Shown here: positions 21,416 through 32,524 of the stretch, piece after piece
Layout of the letters: each line of letters opens with the position of its first letter
How positions within the stretch are numbered: the stretch's first letter is position 1
The notes under the pieces: model-generated
The model's input: only the letters and a program-made list of their open reading frames with translations
Databases searched by the model: none
Told to the model about the DNA's origin: nothing
Made by a program: the position numbers and the translations under genes
Assembly (NCBI RefSeq): GCF_000165395.2
Contig: NC_010575.1
Span: forward strand, 1,349,001 to 1,413,000
Direction: 5' to 3'
DNA length: 64,000 nt
DNA from: Babesia bovis T2Bo
Lineage: Eukaryota; Apicomplexa; Aconoidasida; Piroplasmida; Babesiidae

Positions 21416-22354
21416 ATGGTGAAGGGTGTAAATCGTACGAATGTGTTTCTACAACAGGTTGCCCGCAACACTGCGGGACAGGAACCTACAGCCGCTCCTC
21501 CCGCCGCTGAATCATCGCAACTGGAGCAAGAAGCACAGAGAGTTGGCCTGCAACTATCAAAGTGTGAAACTAAATTGACAGAACTGTCCGCACTGGCTCG
21601 AAAACGAAGTATATATGTGGATCACACGGCTGAAATTGAACGTCTTACCAATGATGTCAAGGAGGGTATTACTGCAGCATCCAGCAAAATAGATGAATTC
21701 GAAACAAAAGTGCGTAGTATTAGACATAAGAATGATCATGTTCGACAACATTATGAAAATCTGCTAGGAACGCTGAGAAAACAGCTGTGTGAGCTGACTA
21801 AAAGCCTGAAGGATGCACTGTACCAAAGAGCACAAGTTATGATACAACAAGAAATGAGACGTAAAATGTACTCACATACAGATGCAGACCATAGTATCAA
21901 CGCTACAAGTAACACCAGGAGGAGGTTCACTATGCAACCGAGCCATGAAGATGTTCAACAGCTGGACCTCGAAAGGTAAGAGTGATATACCTACGGCAAT
22001 AACCACGCAGTGGTGTAGTGGAACGACCCTCGCGATCAGTAATAGCTGATGCAAAGGCAGAAGCACTAGCTAATGTGCAACGCGCCATCAGCGAACTTAG
22101 TCAAATCTTCCAGCGCATGACCACAATGGTAACACAGCAAGATGAAATGATACAACGCATAGACATGGATACAGAAGACTCATTGGCAAATGTAATTGCT
22201 GGTAAGTTGATAATTAAATAGATATCATAATATAACAGCACAAAGCGCGCTCTCACGCTACTACAAACGCATCTCCAACAATCGCATGCTTATACTAAAG
22301 ATATTCTGCATACTAGTCGTGTTTCTGATCTGCTATATCCTATTCCTAACATAA
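21416..22354 (+). CDS. Syntaxin 5 / Sed5 Qa-SNARE, 3 exons
   Basis: Exons 21416-21975, 22011-22201 and 22239-22354 (introns 35 and 37 nt) give 288 residues. Sed5-type syntaxins drive ER-to-Golgi and intra-Golgi fusion. The N-terminus has the Sed5 signature NRTNVFLQQVAR, which in yeast binds Sly1. A helical Habc-like region follows, then the SNARE motif with its central Gln (ELSQIFQRMTTMVTQQDEMI), and a tail anchor: SRYYKRISNNRMLILKIF followed by about 17 hydrophobic residues. Convergent with uL14, only 23 bp between stops. Confidence 0.92.
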
Positions 22355-22377
22355 TGGATAATAATATTATCACAGTG

Positions 22378-22981
22378 TTAAACGATAGATGGAGCAGCAG
22401 CTGAAATCTTTGGCCACATCTCAGCGCACTCCTTAGCAACCGGGCCAGTAATAGCAGAACCCTTCATTTCACCCTTGGGGTTCACAATAACACCAGCATT
22501 GTCCTCAAAATATATAAAGTATCCTTCCCTACGCCTCCAGGCCTTGCGCTGACGTACGATAACGGCGGTGTGAACCTTCTTCCTGAGGTCAGGCTTACCC
22601 TTCTTCACAGTAGCCAAAACCATATCACCAACAGCAGCTGATGGAAGCCTGTTGAGGCAAGCACCGATACCCTAAAACAAAGTGATTTTTGTTACTTAAT
22701 AAAATAATGTGTATAGGCCATCAGAATCGGATTGTTCGGCTAAATGAAATCATCAAGAAATCAGGCCTATCATTGAAAATCATCACAAAACCCTTCGATA
22801 TAACGGACGTTCTACCTACCTTGACAGCAATGATGTAAAGGTTCTTACCACCGCTGTTGTCACAGCAGTTGATAATGGCGCCCACCGGCAAACCAAGAGT
22901 TACGCGAAGTTTGTTGCCACCGGCACCTCCTCTTCCTATGGAAATGTATTATCAAACACCCAAGAACATACCTCTCTTCAT
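22378..22981 (-). CDS. RPL23: 60S ribosomal protein uL14 (L23), 3 exons
   Basis: Exons 22981-22972 (10 nt: start codon plus two codons and one base), 22935-22820 and 22671-22378, with introns of 36 and 148 nt, give 139 residues (human 140). Diagnostic blocks are [38 protein letters not shown] and [20 protein letters not shown]. The tiny first exon is common in ribosomal protein genes. Its start faces a small plus-strand gene only 57 bp away. Confidence 0.95.
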
Positions 22982-23038
22982 TGTGTATACGTTTTAGCCG
23001 TCTACGTTTGACGCGTCTTTGGGGTGTAGTTCTATTGG

Positions 23039-23248
23039 ATGCTATCCAAGACTATATTTGCCGATAAAGTAGAGTTTCTTGCCGAGAAACTCTTGTTAGA
23101 TGAATATGTGAAGTCAGTATCAATTGGAAGGCCTTGAGTTTCCTAGTTTCAGGGCTACAGCTTCTGGGGTGCCTTGGAGCTCGCCAACCGCCCGCCACTA
23201 GGAACCAAGAAGGATTCCATAAAGTTACAACGAATAATTAAGCAATAA
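23039..23248 (+). CDS. Small 57-residue protein, unknown, 2 exons
   Basis: Exons 23039-23116 and 23153-23248 flank a 36-nt GTATCA...TTTCAG intron of the usual size, giving 57 residues. The N-terminal half is an amphipathic helix (FADKVEFLAEKLLLDEYVK); then comes a YSFWGALELANRPP segment and a basic tail. A small subunit of a mitochondrial or ribosomal complex would fit, but I do not recognise it. The gene is divergent from uL14 with 57 bp between start codons. Support is the intron, composition and position only. Confidence 0.5.
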
Positions 23249-23793
23249 CATTAACATAATATCGTGAATCAACATACAGCCACTCAATGCCTATTGTGTT
23301 TGATTAAAGTTATATCTAGGGACATTTTTGACCATATGCACGCACAGTGGATATAGGTACAATTTGTAGCTTGACAGTTAATTATTTAACTGCCATCGCC
23401 TAATGTGTAACCTTAGGTCATGTCTGGTATGTGCTGTAATCATCAGTAGCGTAACAGTTAACTATAAGAAAACAATACTGGACATAACAATGAAATAGCT
23501 GTAGTCCGTAATTATAACACACTTATGCAGAGTAACTTGGTCAACAGGATACATCCTGGGATAGTATATATAAGAATTGTAGTCTATTTTGAAGCTAGAT
23601 AACGGTGTATGTTCCTTTCTTTATAATGATTGTAGCCCCCATTTCACAGGCCATAGTTGCTCACAGTGGCGCACTTACCAGTCAAAATTACTCACTCTAA
23701 CATTAATGGCGTTTAGATCACGTGGAATATCAGCTATATTTCGCAAATTTCTGGCATGTGAAGTATTTTAACAAACATTCATCACGTACCATA
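23249..23793. other. Intergenic region
   Basis: 545 bp before glutaminyl-tRNA synthetase. It holds AT-rich sequence and a short frame (ATG 23705, 22 codons, ending at 23771) out of frame with the synthetase, which may be an upstream ORF. Nothing else recognised. Confidence 0.4.
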
Positions 23794-25584
23794 ATGAGTG
23801 CCGTTGTTCCTGATTCACCTGTTTCTGGCATCGACACCAACCCAGTGGACATTGTAGACGATGATTGCGATCGTACCAATTTCATTTACAAAATAGTTGA
23901 AAGTGATGTGGCAGAAGGTCGTATAAAAAAAGTTATCACACGATTTCCTCCAGAGCCAAATGGGTTTTTGCACATTGGACACGCGAAATCAATTTGTCTA
24001 AACTTTGAATTGGCAAAGGCATTCGGAGGACGTACACACCTAAGGTTTGATGATACAAACCCTACGACGGAAGATATCATCTATATCGACTCCATCAAGA
24101 AGGATGTGCAATGGTTAGGTTACGATTGGGGTGAACACCTCTATTTCGCATCAGACTACTTCCAACAGTTATATGAATGGGCAGTGTTGCTAATTAAAAA
24201 GGGGCTAGCATATGTAGACGATCAAAGTGTCGAGGAAATACGTGAGACAAGGGGAAGCATTACAGAACCAGGAAAGGAATCACCATACCGTAACCGCAGC
24301 ATCGAAGAAAATCTTGATCTCTTCGAAAAGATGCGAGCGGGAGAGTTCCCCGATGGTTATTGCTCGTTGCGCGCCAAGATAGACATGGCTTCCGGTAACA
24401 TGAACATGCGTGACCCTATTCTTTACCGAATTATTCGTGCAACCCACGTTAATACAGGTGACCAGTGGATTATATATCCCATGTACGATTATGCCCACGG
24501 TCAATGTGATAGCCTTGAGAATATCAGCCACTCCATCTGTACGGTGGAGTTTGAGAATCATCGACCTTTGTACGACTGGTTCCAGGAGAAGCTGGAAATT
24601 CCTCCAACACGGCAGATTGAATATGCGCGACTTAACCTGACTTACTGTGTAATGAACAAACGGTTGTTAATACAATTAGTTAAACGAGGTTTGGTACGAG
24701 GCTGGGATGATCCACGTATGCCTACCATATCAGGTTTGAGAAGGCGCGGGTGCCCTGCAGCTGCAATTCGACGTTTCTGCCGCAAGGTTGGAGTTGCTAA
24801 ACGTGAAAATTTGATACAAATTGAGCTATTAGAAGATTGTATGCGGGAGGTTATGAATGAGAATGCCGTACGACTATTTGCGGTTATAGACCCTCTGCTG
24901 GTTGAAATTGAAAATTTACCGGAGGACTTCGAAGAAGTTGTTGAAGTGGATGGTGCAGAGGGAAATCGCCGTCTTACCTTTGGTAAACGCTTTTACGTTG
25001 ACCGCAAAGATTTCATGGAAGAACCTTCGACAGGTTTCCACCGATTGTTCGTAGGCAACGAAGTTAGGCTACGTCATTGCTACTGGATCAAGTGCATTAA
25101 TTTTGTTAAAAACAATGACAAGGTTGAAAAGCTAATATGCACATACGATCCTAGCACTAAAGGTGGAGCGGCGCCACCCGATGGACGCAAAGTAAAGGCT
25201 ACCATCCATTGGTTAAATGAAAAGGATTCAAAGCCTGCCGAAATAAGGTGGTATTCACGCCTTTTCACCAAGCCAGATCCCAAAGAAGGAGTTGTAGAGA
25301 AAGATGATTGGATCAAGAACTTTAACCAAAATTCAATGCACATTTACGAGCATAGTCTATGTGAACGAGCCGCAGCCGATTTGGAAGTAGGTGAACCCAT
25401 ACACTTCGAGCGACATGGTTACTTCACTAAGGACCCTGATTCCACCGATTCTCACACTGTATTCAACCTTACAGTAGGAATACCAGATAAGTTCGAAGTA
25501 GACAGCATGAAAAAGGAACATAAGGAGCGCGAGCGTCAGCGCCGCCTAGAGGCAGCCGCTAGACGCATGAAGCATGCTTCATAA
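23794..25584 (+). CDS. Glutaminyl-tRNA synthetase, cytosolic type
   Basis: 596 residues, single exon. Charges tRNA-Gln with glutamine. Class I motifs: [16 protein letters not shown] (HIGH near residues 60-63) and VMNKR near residue 286, the KMSKS equivalent, where GlnRS usually has V-[ML]-S-K-R. The GlnRS-specific blocks [13 protein letters not shown] and [16 protein letters not shown], which contact the tRNA, are intact. The C-terminal anticodon-binding barrels are present and the tail is Lys/Arg/Glu-rich. There is no N-terminal YqeY-like extension as in animal enzymes. I start at ATG 23794; the frame is open back to a GTG at 23722 but has no earlier ATG. Confidence 0.95.
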   Translation: MSAVVPDSPVSGIDTNPVDIVDDDCDRTNFIYKIVESDVAEGRIKKVITRFPPEPNGFLHIGHAKSICLNFELAKAFGGRTHLRFDDTNPTTEDIIYIDSIKKDVQWLGYDWGEHLYFASDYFQQLYEWAVLLIKKGLAYVDDQSVEEIRETRGSITEPGKESPYRNRSIEENLDLFEKMRAGEFPDGYCSLRAKIDMASGNMNMRDPILYRIIRATHVNTGDQWIIYPMYDYAHGQCDSLENISHSICTVEFENHRPLYDWFQEKLEIPPTRQIEYARLNLTYCVMNKRLLIQLVKRGLVRGWDDPRMPTISGLRRRGCPAAAIRRFCRKVGVAKRENLIQIELLEDCMREVMNENAVRLFAVIDPLLVEIENLPEDFEEVVEVDGAEGNRRLTFGKRFYVDRKDFMEEPSTGFHRLFVGNEVRLRHCYWIKCINFVKNNDKVEKLICTYDPSTKGGAAPPDGRKVKATIHWLNEKDSKPAEIRWYSRLFTKPDPKEGVVEKDDWIKNFNQNSMHIYEHSLCERAAADLEVGEPIHFERHGYFTKDPDSTDSHTVFNLTVGIPDKFEVDSMKKEHKERERQRRLEAAARRMKHAS

Positions 25585-25751
25585 CTGAAAATATCTTTTA
25601 AATATATTATGTTTTGATATTTAGTGCAATGCCGTTGTATTGGTGCATAAATAAGTGTATATCTCGTGAAAGCTAACGGTGTGTATATGCATATGGTGCG
25701 GTAAGAACGCCCATAGCCAGTCAAGTGGATTCAATTACACAGTATACGTCA

Positions 25752-26539
25752 ATGTATGAATCACAGCTGCCGCCACGTACAACGTGGTACGGCAAACTAG
25801 TGTTGCTCCACTACATCTCATCGCTGTGTATATGGCTAAGCGTGGAGCTATTGTTGCTGACGTATTTTCTAAGACTAGAAAAAGGAAAATGGCCATCCAT
25901 AACAACTATTGCAAACACTAACCCATCTGAATTTTGGAATTACATTCGACCCTTCTTCCAATGCGGACTGATTGCACAGTGTCTAACGGCTGTGTACGCT
26001 TTTTTCGGTAAGTCACACAATACTAACCGCTAGAGTCAACACAGATGGCCAAGTAAAAGGTGCACTTTGCCTTTTGGCACTGGAACAATGCATTCGAGTA
26101 GTTGCGGTTTACTTTACCGCCCTACCACTGCTCAAAGGAGCTGTGTCCCTTAGAGCATTACTAATAGTAGTTAGTGGATGGACACTCCTAAGTATTCTAA
26201 GATGTCTTGATGCTTTATATGCTCGTAAAGGGTCTAGACATGGCATTTTAGAATGGATTTCTCATAAAGGTAAGTCTGATTTGTCGAGTGTCATTATGTC
26301 TAGTGTTTCTATTGCTCTACCCACTCATTGCATTCGAAGAGCTTTTCTTGCTTCGCACATCAGCAACCCTACTCCAAACTAACCCACTAGCTAGGGAATT
26401 TCCTAGCAGGATGCCAAACATATACAACTTCGAGATCGATGTTTATCTTATATACAACGTGCTGCCATTTGTGATGGTGCCGTCCGCACTCATTTTCTAC
26501 TGTCTAAAATTGCGTAATCGCAAACTGAAAGATCTCTAA
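25752..26539 (+). CDS. 3-hydroxyacyl-CoA dehydratase-like (HACD/PTPLA/PAS2), 3 exons
   Basis: Exons 25752-26007, 26045-26269 and 26304-26539 (introns 37 and 34 nt) give 238 residues. HACD enzymes perform the third step of very-long-chain fatty acid elongation in the ER. The protein is polytopic with about six hydrophobic segments. The active-site-like segment LLLYPLIAFEELFLL places Glu seven residues after Tyr, matching the Tyr/Glu dyad of HACD (YP-x5-E). LSILRCLDALYA resembles the family's E-[IV]-x-R-Y-x-x-Y helix but lacks the usual Glu and Arg-Tyr pair. The sequence is divergent, so the family call rests mainly on topology, length and the YP...E site. Confidence 0.6.
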
Positions 26540-26632
26540 TATTTTAAATATCGCGACATTAATAATAAAATGCATGTTGTCGTGAAAGTGTAAAATACGC
26601 TCTGTATAGAGGGAACGCTAGATGCATGTGAA

Positions 26633-27928
26633 CTACACTGCTTTCATCCATCGAAATTGGTCAATGACATCGTAATCAACGTCTGTCAACGGTTCGTCGT
26701 CAAGGTTTGCAGCATCTTTAACCGACGCGGAGTGAACACCCTCAGGGCTATTCAAAAACCATTCGAAACCTTCTACATTCTGCTCATTCGGGTCGGTAAT
26801 CAACAAATCGTCACTCCCTTCCTTACCATCACACTCCTCCGGTAAAAGACGACGAAGATCATCAAGAACCTTGTCAAGGTTATGAGGCTCGGCATACCCA
26901 AATATGTGGTTTGTAAACGCATCCAAACTGTCCTCTCGCATATCAAAAGAATCTGAACGCTTCACACATGGCACACAATTGTCAAATTCAGAATCGTTAG
27001 CCGTCAAGTCATTGTCAGTGGTAACCTTGTTTATCTTTAAATCATAGACCTTCAAAGTATCAGGATCGTGAGATACTTCAGGTAAAATGGGACCGGTCTT
27101 CAAATCCAACGATACATCAGAGACAGTGGAACTCTGACGAGTGCTTGCATCCTTTACAGGGTCATAGCAAGGCATAACGAAAAACTTGATGCCGTCAAAT
27201 TCCATAACGTCATCCGTTTCAAGAATAGGCATACCGTTTTTACCTATTACAAAACCACGCTTACGAAGGAATTCACACATATCTGGATCTAATGGAAGCG
27301 GTAAATCAACCCTGATGATCTCTTCACGATTGACATAGGAACCAGATAAGGTCTCAACTTTAGTGTCACCTGTACAGATAGCCTGCATCGCAGATCGCCA
27401 ATTGAACACCTTCTTGACCACACCAGCACGCTTTGTGGATTCCATTAACATGACAGCATTGTTGTATGCGATGCCCTCGTGCTCGAGGAACTCCAGGGCC
27501 TCTTGTTCCGTGGAAGGCATTGCACAACCAGACTTCCTTTTGGCAAAATGTTGCGCAAGATCTATGATTCCAACAGCTGGTATTCGCATGTTATTCAACA
27601 TTTCAGCAACATCCATTTCCTTTTGTGGCTGATAGCTGTTGGTTGTACTACATGATGATTCAGAGCGAGGCAAGTTAGCTAGGGAACGGGGCTTGGATTT
27701 CTCAACCATAGCTTTGATGGTACTTGCGTACTGCTTGTTTGGCACTGCATTTTGAAAGTAATTGCAAAGTCGTTTAACGTGGCCCTTCAATACAACGCTG
27801 AGTTCCTTTTCATCGTAACATTTGTAACTCGCAGATAAACGACTGGGCGCATCATCTGCAAATTTATTAGAGGGTGGATCGCATTTTCCTGTGCCCTTTT
27901 TGCGGCGCATAAATATAGAAAGACACAT
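26633..27928 (-). CDS. Hypothetical protein, 431 residues
   Basis: Starts at ATG 27928 (the frame is open further upstream but without an earlier ATG). Basic N-terminus (MRRKKGTGK soon after the start), a helical region with LKGHVKRLCNYFQNAVP, a middle with mixed alpha/beta character (VNREEIIRVDLPLPLDPDMC and FDGIKFFVMPCYDP), and an acidic, Asp/Ser-rich C-terminal third. No signal peptide or membrane helix. I do not recognise a family. It converges with the HACD-like gene (93 bp apart). Confidence 0.65.
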   Translation of the reverse strand: MCLSIFMRRKKGTGKCDPPSNKFADDAPSRLSASYKCYDEKELSVVLKGHVKRLCNYFQNAVPNKQYASTIKAMVEKSKPRSLANLPRSESSCSTTNSYQPQKEMDVAEMLNNMRIPAVGIIDLAQHFAKRKSGCAMPSTEQEALEFLEHEGIAYNNAVMLMESTKRAGVVKKVFNWRSAMQAICTGDTKVETLSGSYVNREEIIRVDLPLPLDPDMCEFLRKRGFVIGKNGMPILETDDVMEFDGIKFFVMPCYDPVKDASTRQSSTVSDVSLDLKTGPILPEVSHDPDTLKVYDLKINKVTTDNDLTANDSEFDNCVPCVKRSDSFDMREDSLDAFTNHIFGYAEPHNLDKVLDDLRRLLPEECDGKEGSDDLLITDPNEQNVEGFEWFLNSPEGVHSASVKDAANLDDEPLTDVDYDVIDQFRWMKAV

Positions 27929-28046
27929 TTTATCTAGTGAAGTACATACAGCAATAGAAGTGTAGATGGCATATGACCACGCCCAACTAATACGCAGGGT
28001 AAAGTAACTCGATATGTAAATCACGCAAATTGACAACTATACGGCA

Positions 28047-28504
28047 TCATATAAAGGGCCTGGAAGCCCTAAGGTCTATTTCTAAGTGATATACCAATGA
28101 ATCACCACCGGCCAACATAACATAAATTACCTGGCCACTGATCAATACCAAACCAACCCATTTAAATACACCGCACTCATATAATAACTGGTAGATAACA
28201 TAACACACCAATGTGTAGCCATACAACACATACCTGTATTCGATTGGACTACGTGATTCGGGATGTGTGGAACATGACCTTGAAGTGAAGCGTTATATGC
28301 TCGCTGTGCAGTTAAAAAATCACGATTATGATGCTTCCCTTGAGTCAAATAGTAATCGTGAAATGACTTAAACCTGGGAGGTGGAGCTTCCTTTTTAATA
28401 GGAGGGAACTCCCTGTTGACGAGTCCAGGGTGCTTAGGAGTGGTCGGTGTTTTTGAGATTCTTCTAAGTCCATTCCGTTTTGCAATCAACTCATCCGACT
28501 CCAT
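28047..28504 (-). CDS. Small hypothetical protein, splice structure uncertain
   Basis: Start ATG 28504. The first about 95 residues are basic and proline-rich (KHPGLVNREFPPIKKEAPPP; then FKSFHDYYL). After the NTG near 28233 a GTATGT donor appears. Reading straight through gives 120 residues ending at 28142. A 152-nt intron would instead give about 107 residues ending EIDLRASRPFI at 28047. A third frame here (28229-28047) is hydrophobic but cannot be joined through a normal splice site that I can find. Family unknown. Confidence 0.45.
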
Positions 28505-28738
28505 CGCGTTTTAATCATATAGCCACATAACCGGATCTCAATGATTCATAACCAACAGGTCAGAGCCACCGAGATGTGTAGAGGTGCTAATGTTACCCGG
28601 ACGTTTTGCGCTTTGAAATCAACCTTAAAATACTTTTGAAGATTAATGAAGACCAGTGTGTAGAATAATATTGTGGAGTGTGGCCCCTCGCACGTGCACG
28701 TCACGCTGCACTCCTCACTAAGCGCGACATATGGCAAA

Positions 28739-30574
28739 TCACGGAAAGACGAATTGGACATAAGGGTCATCAATTGAAGTCTCCTTTAAATTAGCCTTGC
28801 GTAATTGCCGCTGATATTCTGACAAATCGCCGCGAAATGGCAGAGGCAGCATGTCCCTCTGACCCTTTGGGAATACCCTTTCAAAGTTGTCGTATGATTT
28901 GGCAATGGATGGCTGCAAAAGAGAATCTATATCATCAAACCACGGGTGCCTAAGCCCTTGCGCAGCAGTGATGCGCTTTTCAGGAACGAATTGCAACATG
29001 TTATAGAATAAATCAAGACCCGTTTCGCTGATAAGCTGCCGACCAAAGTGATCTGTAAACATCTTCCTCAGAGATGCCCTACCATCCCGCTCAATCTTTG
29101 GCATGCTGTCCGTTAGATGCTTTAAATGCCTAGCGAAATCAGGCATCTCATCCAGATTAGGCGCTCCAACGGTGCACATTATACGCATGAGGACACTGAA
29201 CTCAGTCCTGGCACGGAACATAGGCTTCCCAAGTAAGCATTCTCCCACACTAGCAGCAGTGGACCATATGTCAACCGCCGTGGTGTACTTGCAGTCACCC
29301 AGTAATAACTCCGGTGGTCGGTATAGCAATGTCACAACCTCTTCAGTCATAGTAGTGAGGTATCGTGCAGGTATTATAGTGGACAATCCCAAGTCACCTA
29401 TCTTAACTTGCCTACGTAAAAATGAATGAGACAATAGCTACGCTTACCATTCACATGGTGAACTAAGCGCTTCATGAGTGTTGATAAGCCCGTTAGATTT
29501 CTTTATTAGAATGTTTTGTGGTTTGATGTCCCTATGAATAATGCGATTTGAATGTATGTAGGCCAATCCTTGTAACATTTGGTACATGATGACCTTGACA
29601 ATGTCCTCGTGAAGGCCAGGAAGTGGAATACGCTCACTCCTAATGGAAGTCCCAGATAGACCATCTGGGCGCACTTCTTCCTTACGCTTCTTAAGGTATA
29701 GAGTTGACCATTGATTTATAATATCCTGGATATTGTACTCTCCTTCGGTATGATCACTCGTACTACTAAATAGATCCACTTCATGCGATTTATACTTGAG
29801 GGATAACTCCTTAACAAAGTGGTTAAGATCCATATCACACAACTCAAATATTAAGTAAAAGGCAATACATTTGCGCTTGTTTTCTTTACGATCCGATTTG
29901 GAGGAATTGCGCGGAACTACAGTCTCCATAGCAGAGCAAAAATCATACAGTCTTACGATATTGGCATGTGGACGCCTCAGCGCCCTGAGGGCGTGCAACT
30001 CCTTTATAATGTTCTGATCTAAACCAAAAATTTTTTCAATAGGAGATGGTGCCTGCTGTATACGTTTTACCGCAAACTTTTTTGTGCGGTCTGCACGTAA
30101 GTGGCACAGAAAGACATCGCCATAAACACCTTGGCCAAGCCGCTTGTCAAACGACAACACATCAGTGATACTGCGTACTCCATTACTCTCAGAGTATCCA
30201 AAGTAACTTGAACCCCTGAAGTCAAACCTAGTTGAGCTTTCAGCTTCTTTCGCTAATTCATCATCATAAGTGGTCAAATCGTCAAGTTCCATATCGCCCA
30301 AAAGGTCACATCCTCGAACACTAGCCCTTCTAGGTGCCTGAGCCAAACCTTCCATGCAATGGTCTATATTTGCAGCGTTATTATCGGTACCCATTAGGCC
30401 ATCGTCCCTTATTGATCTGTTAGAAAGCCGACTGTTATAACCCGGAAGATTGTTTGGCCCTTCCACAAAGAAATTGCCTTTGCCACTAGTCTTTCTACCG
30501 TTCTCCACATCTTTACGAAGTTCCCTGGTGGGATCACCCCTATCGTGAGTATACGTACACCCTAACAAGTTCAT
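28739..30574 (-). CDS. CDK-like (CMGC) serine/threonine protein kinase, 2 exons
   Basis: Exons 30574-29448 and 29411-28739 with a 36-nt intron give 599 residues. Catalytic features: Gly loop LGQGVYGDV, Lys in [16 protein letters not shown], metal-binding DLG (in KIGDLGL) and the CDK-type activation segment [17 protein letters not shown]. About 155 residues precede the kinase domain, and an insertion of roughly 90 residues separates the hinge ([14 protein letters not shown]) from the alpha-E helix. The helix following the Gly loop ([14 protein letters not shown]) differs from the PSTAIRE sequence of cell-cycle CDKs, so I place it only as a CDK-related kinase. Confidence 0.85.
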
Positions 30575-30779
30575 ATCGCCGCTGAAGGGTACACCCCAAC
30601 TGTGCTTCGCCTAAGCACACATATTAATTCCTATTATCATTTAGAGAAGTTGGGATAAATATAAACCAGTTTTTATCAACTACAACGCTGCTAACCTGTG
30701 TGTGACGGCATACCTAGTACATGCTTGCGCCAACCGATCCCCATCCATATGTCAAAGATGTTCTATTCCAGGACAAAAA

Positions 30780-31712
30780 ATGTCACGGAATCCACGTGAA
30801 AAGGTGCTTCTGCTTGGAAAGCTCCTGGTGTTCGAGGGAATAGACAGGTGTGTGAATGTCTACTGGAAGTATACATACTTTCAGGTCGGGGAAGTCAACA
30901 CAAGTGAAGTTACTCTCACAGAAGCTAACCGATAAAGGAATCGACCACAAACTTCTAAAATTCCCTTGTATGTGTTACGTTTAAACGGTCATACGGTGTA
31001 GGTTATGAGACAGAATGCGGTAAAATGTTAGCAACACACCTAGCCTCTCATGGCGCTGTCCGTTCTCGACGATGTATACACCTTCTTTTCTCCGCAAATA
31101 GATGGGAGATGATGTAAGTATGAATATAAACTGTATATATCATCGTAGGAAGGAAATTGTCGCTACATTGGTTTCTGGCACACATATCATTGTAGACAGA
31201 TATGCTTTTTCTGGAGTTGCCTACTCCGTTGGAGCCGAGGTAACATAAACATAACCGTTTAGTCATCTGTCATTAGAATCTGTCATATGAGTGGTGCATT
31301 ACAGCTGATGATGGGTTGTTAAGTCCAGATCTAGTGGTTTATCTCGACAATCCAGCGGCTGTAAGCGCCGCACGTAGCAATTTCGGTAGGTCCGCTCTTT
31401 TATATAGAATTGCTAATATTTATAGGCGATGAAAGATATGAGCAGGAAGGCAAATTGGAAGCAGTACGCCGAGTGTATGAAGAGTTTAGCTCTCTACCAT
31501 ATTGGCATAAGTACGATGCTACGCTGCCACAAGAGGTATGCAACCGAACTATTTATACCATATAAACACAGGTATTATCTAAAGCCATATATGAGAGGGT
31601 CGCAAGCGTGTTGCAGTCTGAACCGCGACGTCTCCATGATGCTGAACTACATTTGCCCAAGGATGTAACCATTGAAACAAATAAAGATGTTCATCTCGTC
31701 CCACCATTTTAA
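30780..31712 (+). CDS. Thymidylate kinase (dTMP kinase), 7 exons
   Basis: Phosphorylates dTMP to dTDP. Exons 30780-30847, 30885-30967, 31002-31113, 31149-31239, 31292-31385, 31426-31535 and 31572-31712 total 699 nt, 232 residues, normal for the family. P-loop FEGIDRSGKST (split by intron 1), HLLFSANRWE, the DRY segment VDRYAFSGVAYS, PDLVVYLD and the lid region GDERYEQ are all present and in order. At the FP-[DE]-R-x-T-x-x-G site this protein reads FPCYETECG, so the usual arginine is Tyr. Five introns are 34-40 nt and one is 52 nt. Divergent from the kinase gene, 205 bp between starts. Confidence 0.87.
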
Positions 31713-32524
31713 TTATATATGCGTCGATTGCACTCATGCATATATGCAAAAGCGTTTGTCTCTTTGGGGAGGTTGTCTAATAAGGAACCTTCCCTGATTG
31801 TCACATTTCAAAGTTGATGTATGGCACTGCCTGGATCGGGACACATCATAATGGTGATTGATTTCGTCGATTCTGCACCAAGCTATCTCCAATATATTGT
31901 ATCATGTCACAATATTCACCAGCAGAAACTGACTGATATGGAGGAGATCATTACACGCTTTTGGATACATCGCCATGACGACTATTGCTCACCGAAACGG
32001 TCTTATTTTCAACACATTGTTAATATGAAACTCACATCTAGTCTCTTGTGTGTATATACAACGCATTAAATGCCAAAAGTGCTAAAAACCGTGAAAATGT
32101 GGAATTGTGAGGGTTAGCTTTACAGCTGCACATCAGGATTCTACATACATGGTGATTGTGGTTAAAGAGGCAGGTCACGATCTACAAATATAGATCTTTG
32201 GTCTCATATATTTTAATATAATACGTATGCCATGATGTGAATCAATTTGTATGATGCATATGTGAATTATAAGTAGGTGTAGCACATGATCAACCAATAT
32301 GAAACGACGGTGAGTGTCTAACAAGGAATATCAATCAACAAGTATTAATCTCATTGGGGAAATCATCAGCGATAAGTTTAAAAGGACGGAGTTATCAATA
32401 ACTGCTTTCTAACAACGATGGTTATTCATGATCCTGCAAACACACATGTTCTTCAACAATCAGTACCATATTACGTGCTCGCAGACACGTAGTAGGTTTA
32501 CACAGGTTTGCGCAGAGAATCGCA
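31713..32524. other. Intergenic region, possible unresolved exons
   Basis: 812 bp between thymidylate kinase and the ABC transporter. An ATG at 31719 opens a 32-codon basic frame resembling a mitochondrial leader, and a longer frame runs over 31821-32069. I could not join them into a convincing gene. Confidence 0.35.

Noticed and set aside
28546..28773. 75-codon frame overlapping the 3' end of the kinase gene on the same strand
   Set aside because: Begins inside the kinase coding region, no clear topology or family; more likely 3' UTR.
31719..32069. Possible mitochondrial-leader exon and an 82-codon frame downstream of thymidylate kinase
   Set aside because: No combination of splice sites gave a continuous frame with recognisable sequence.
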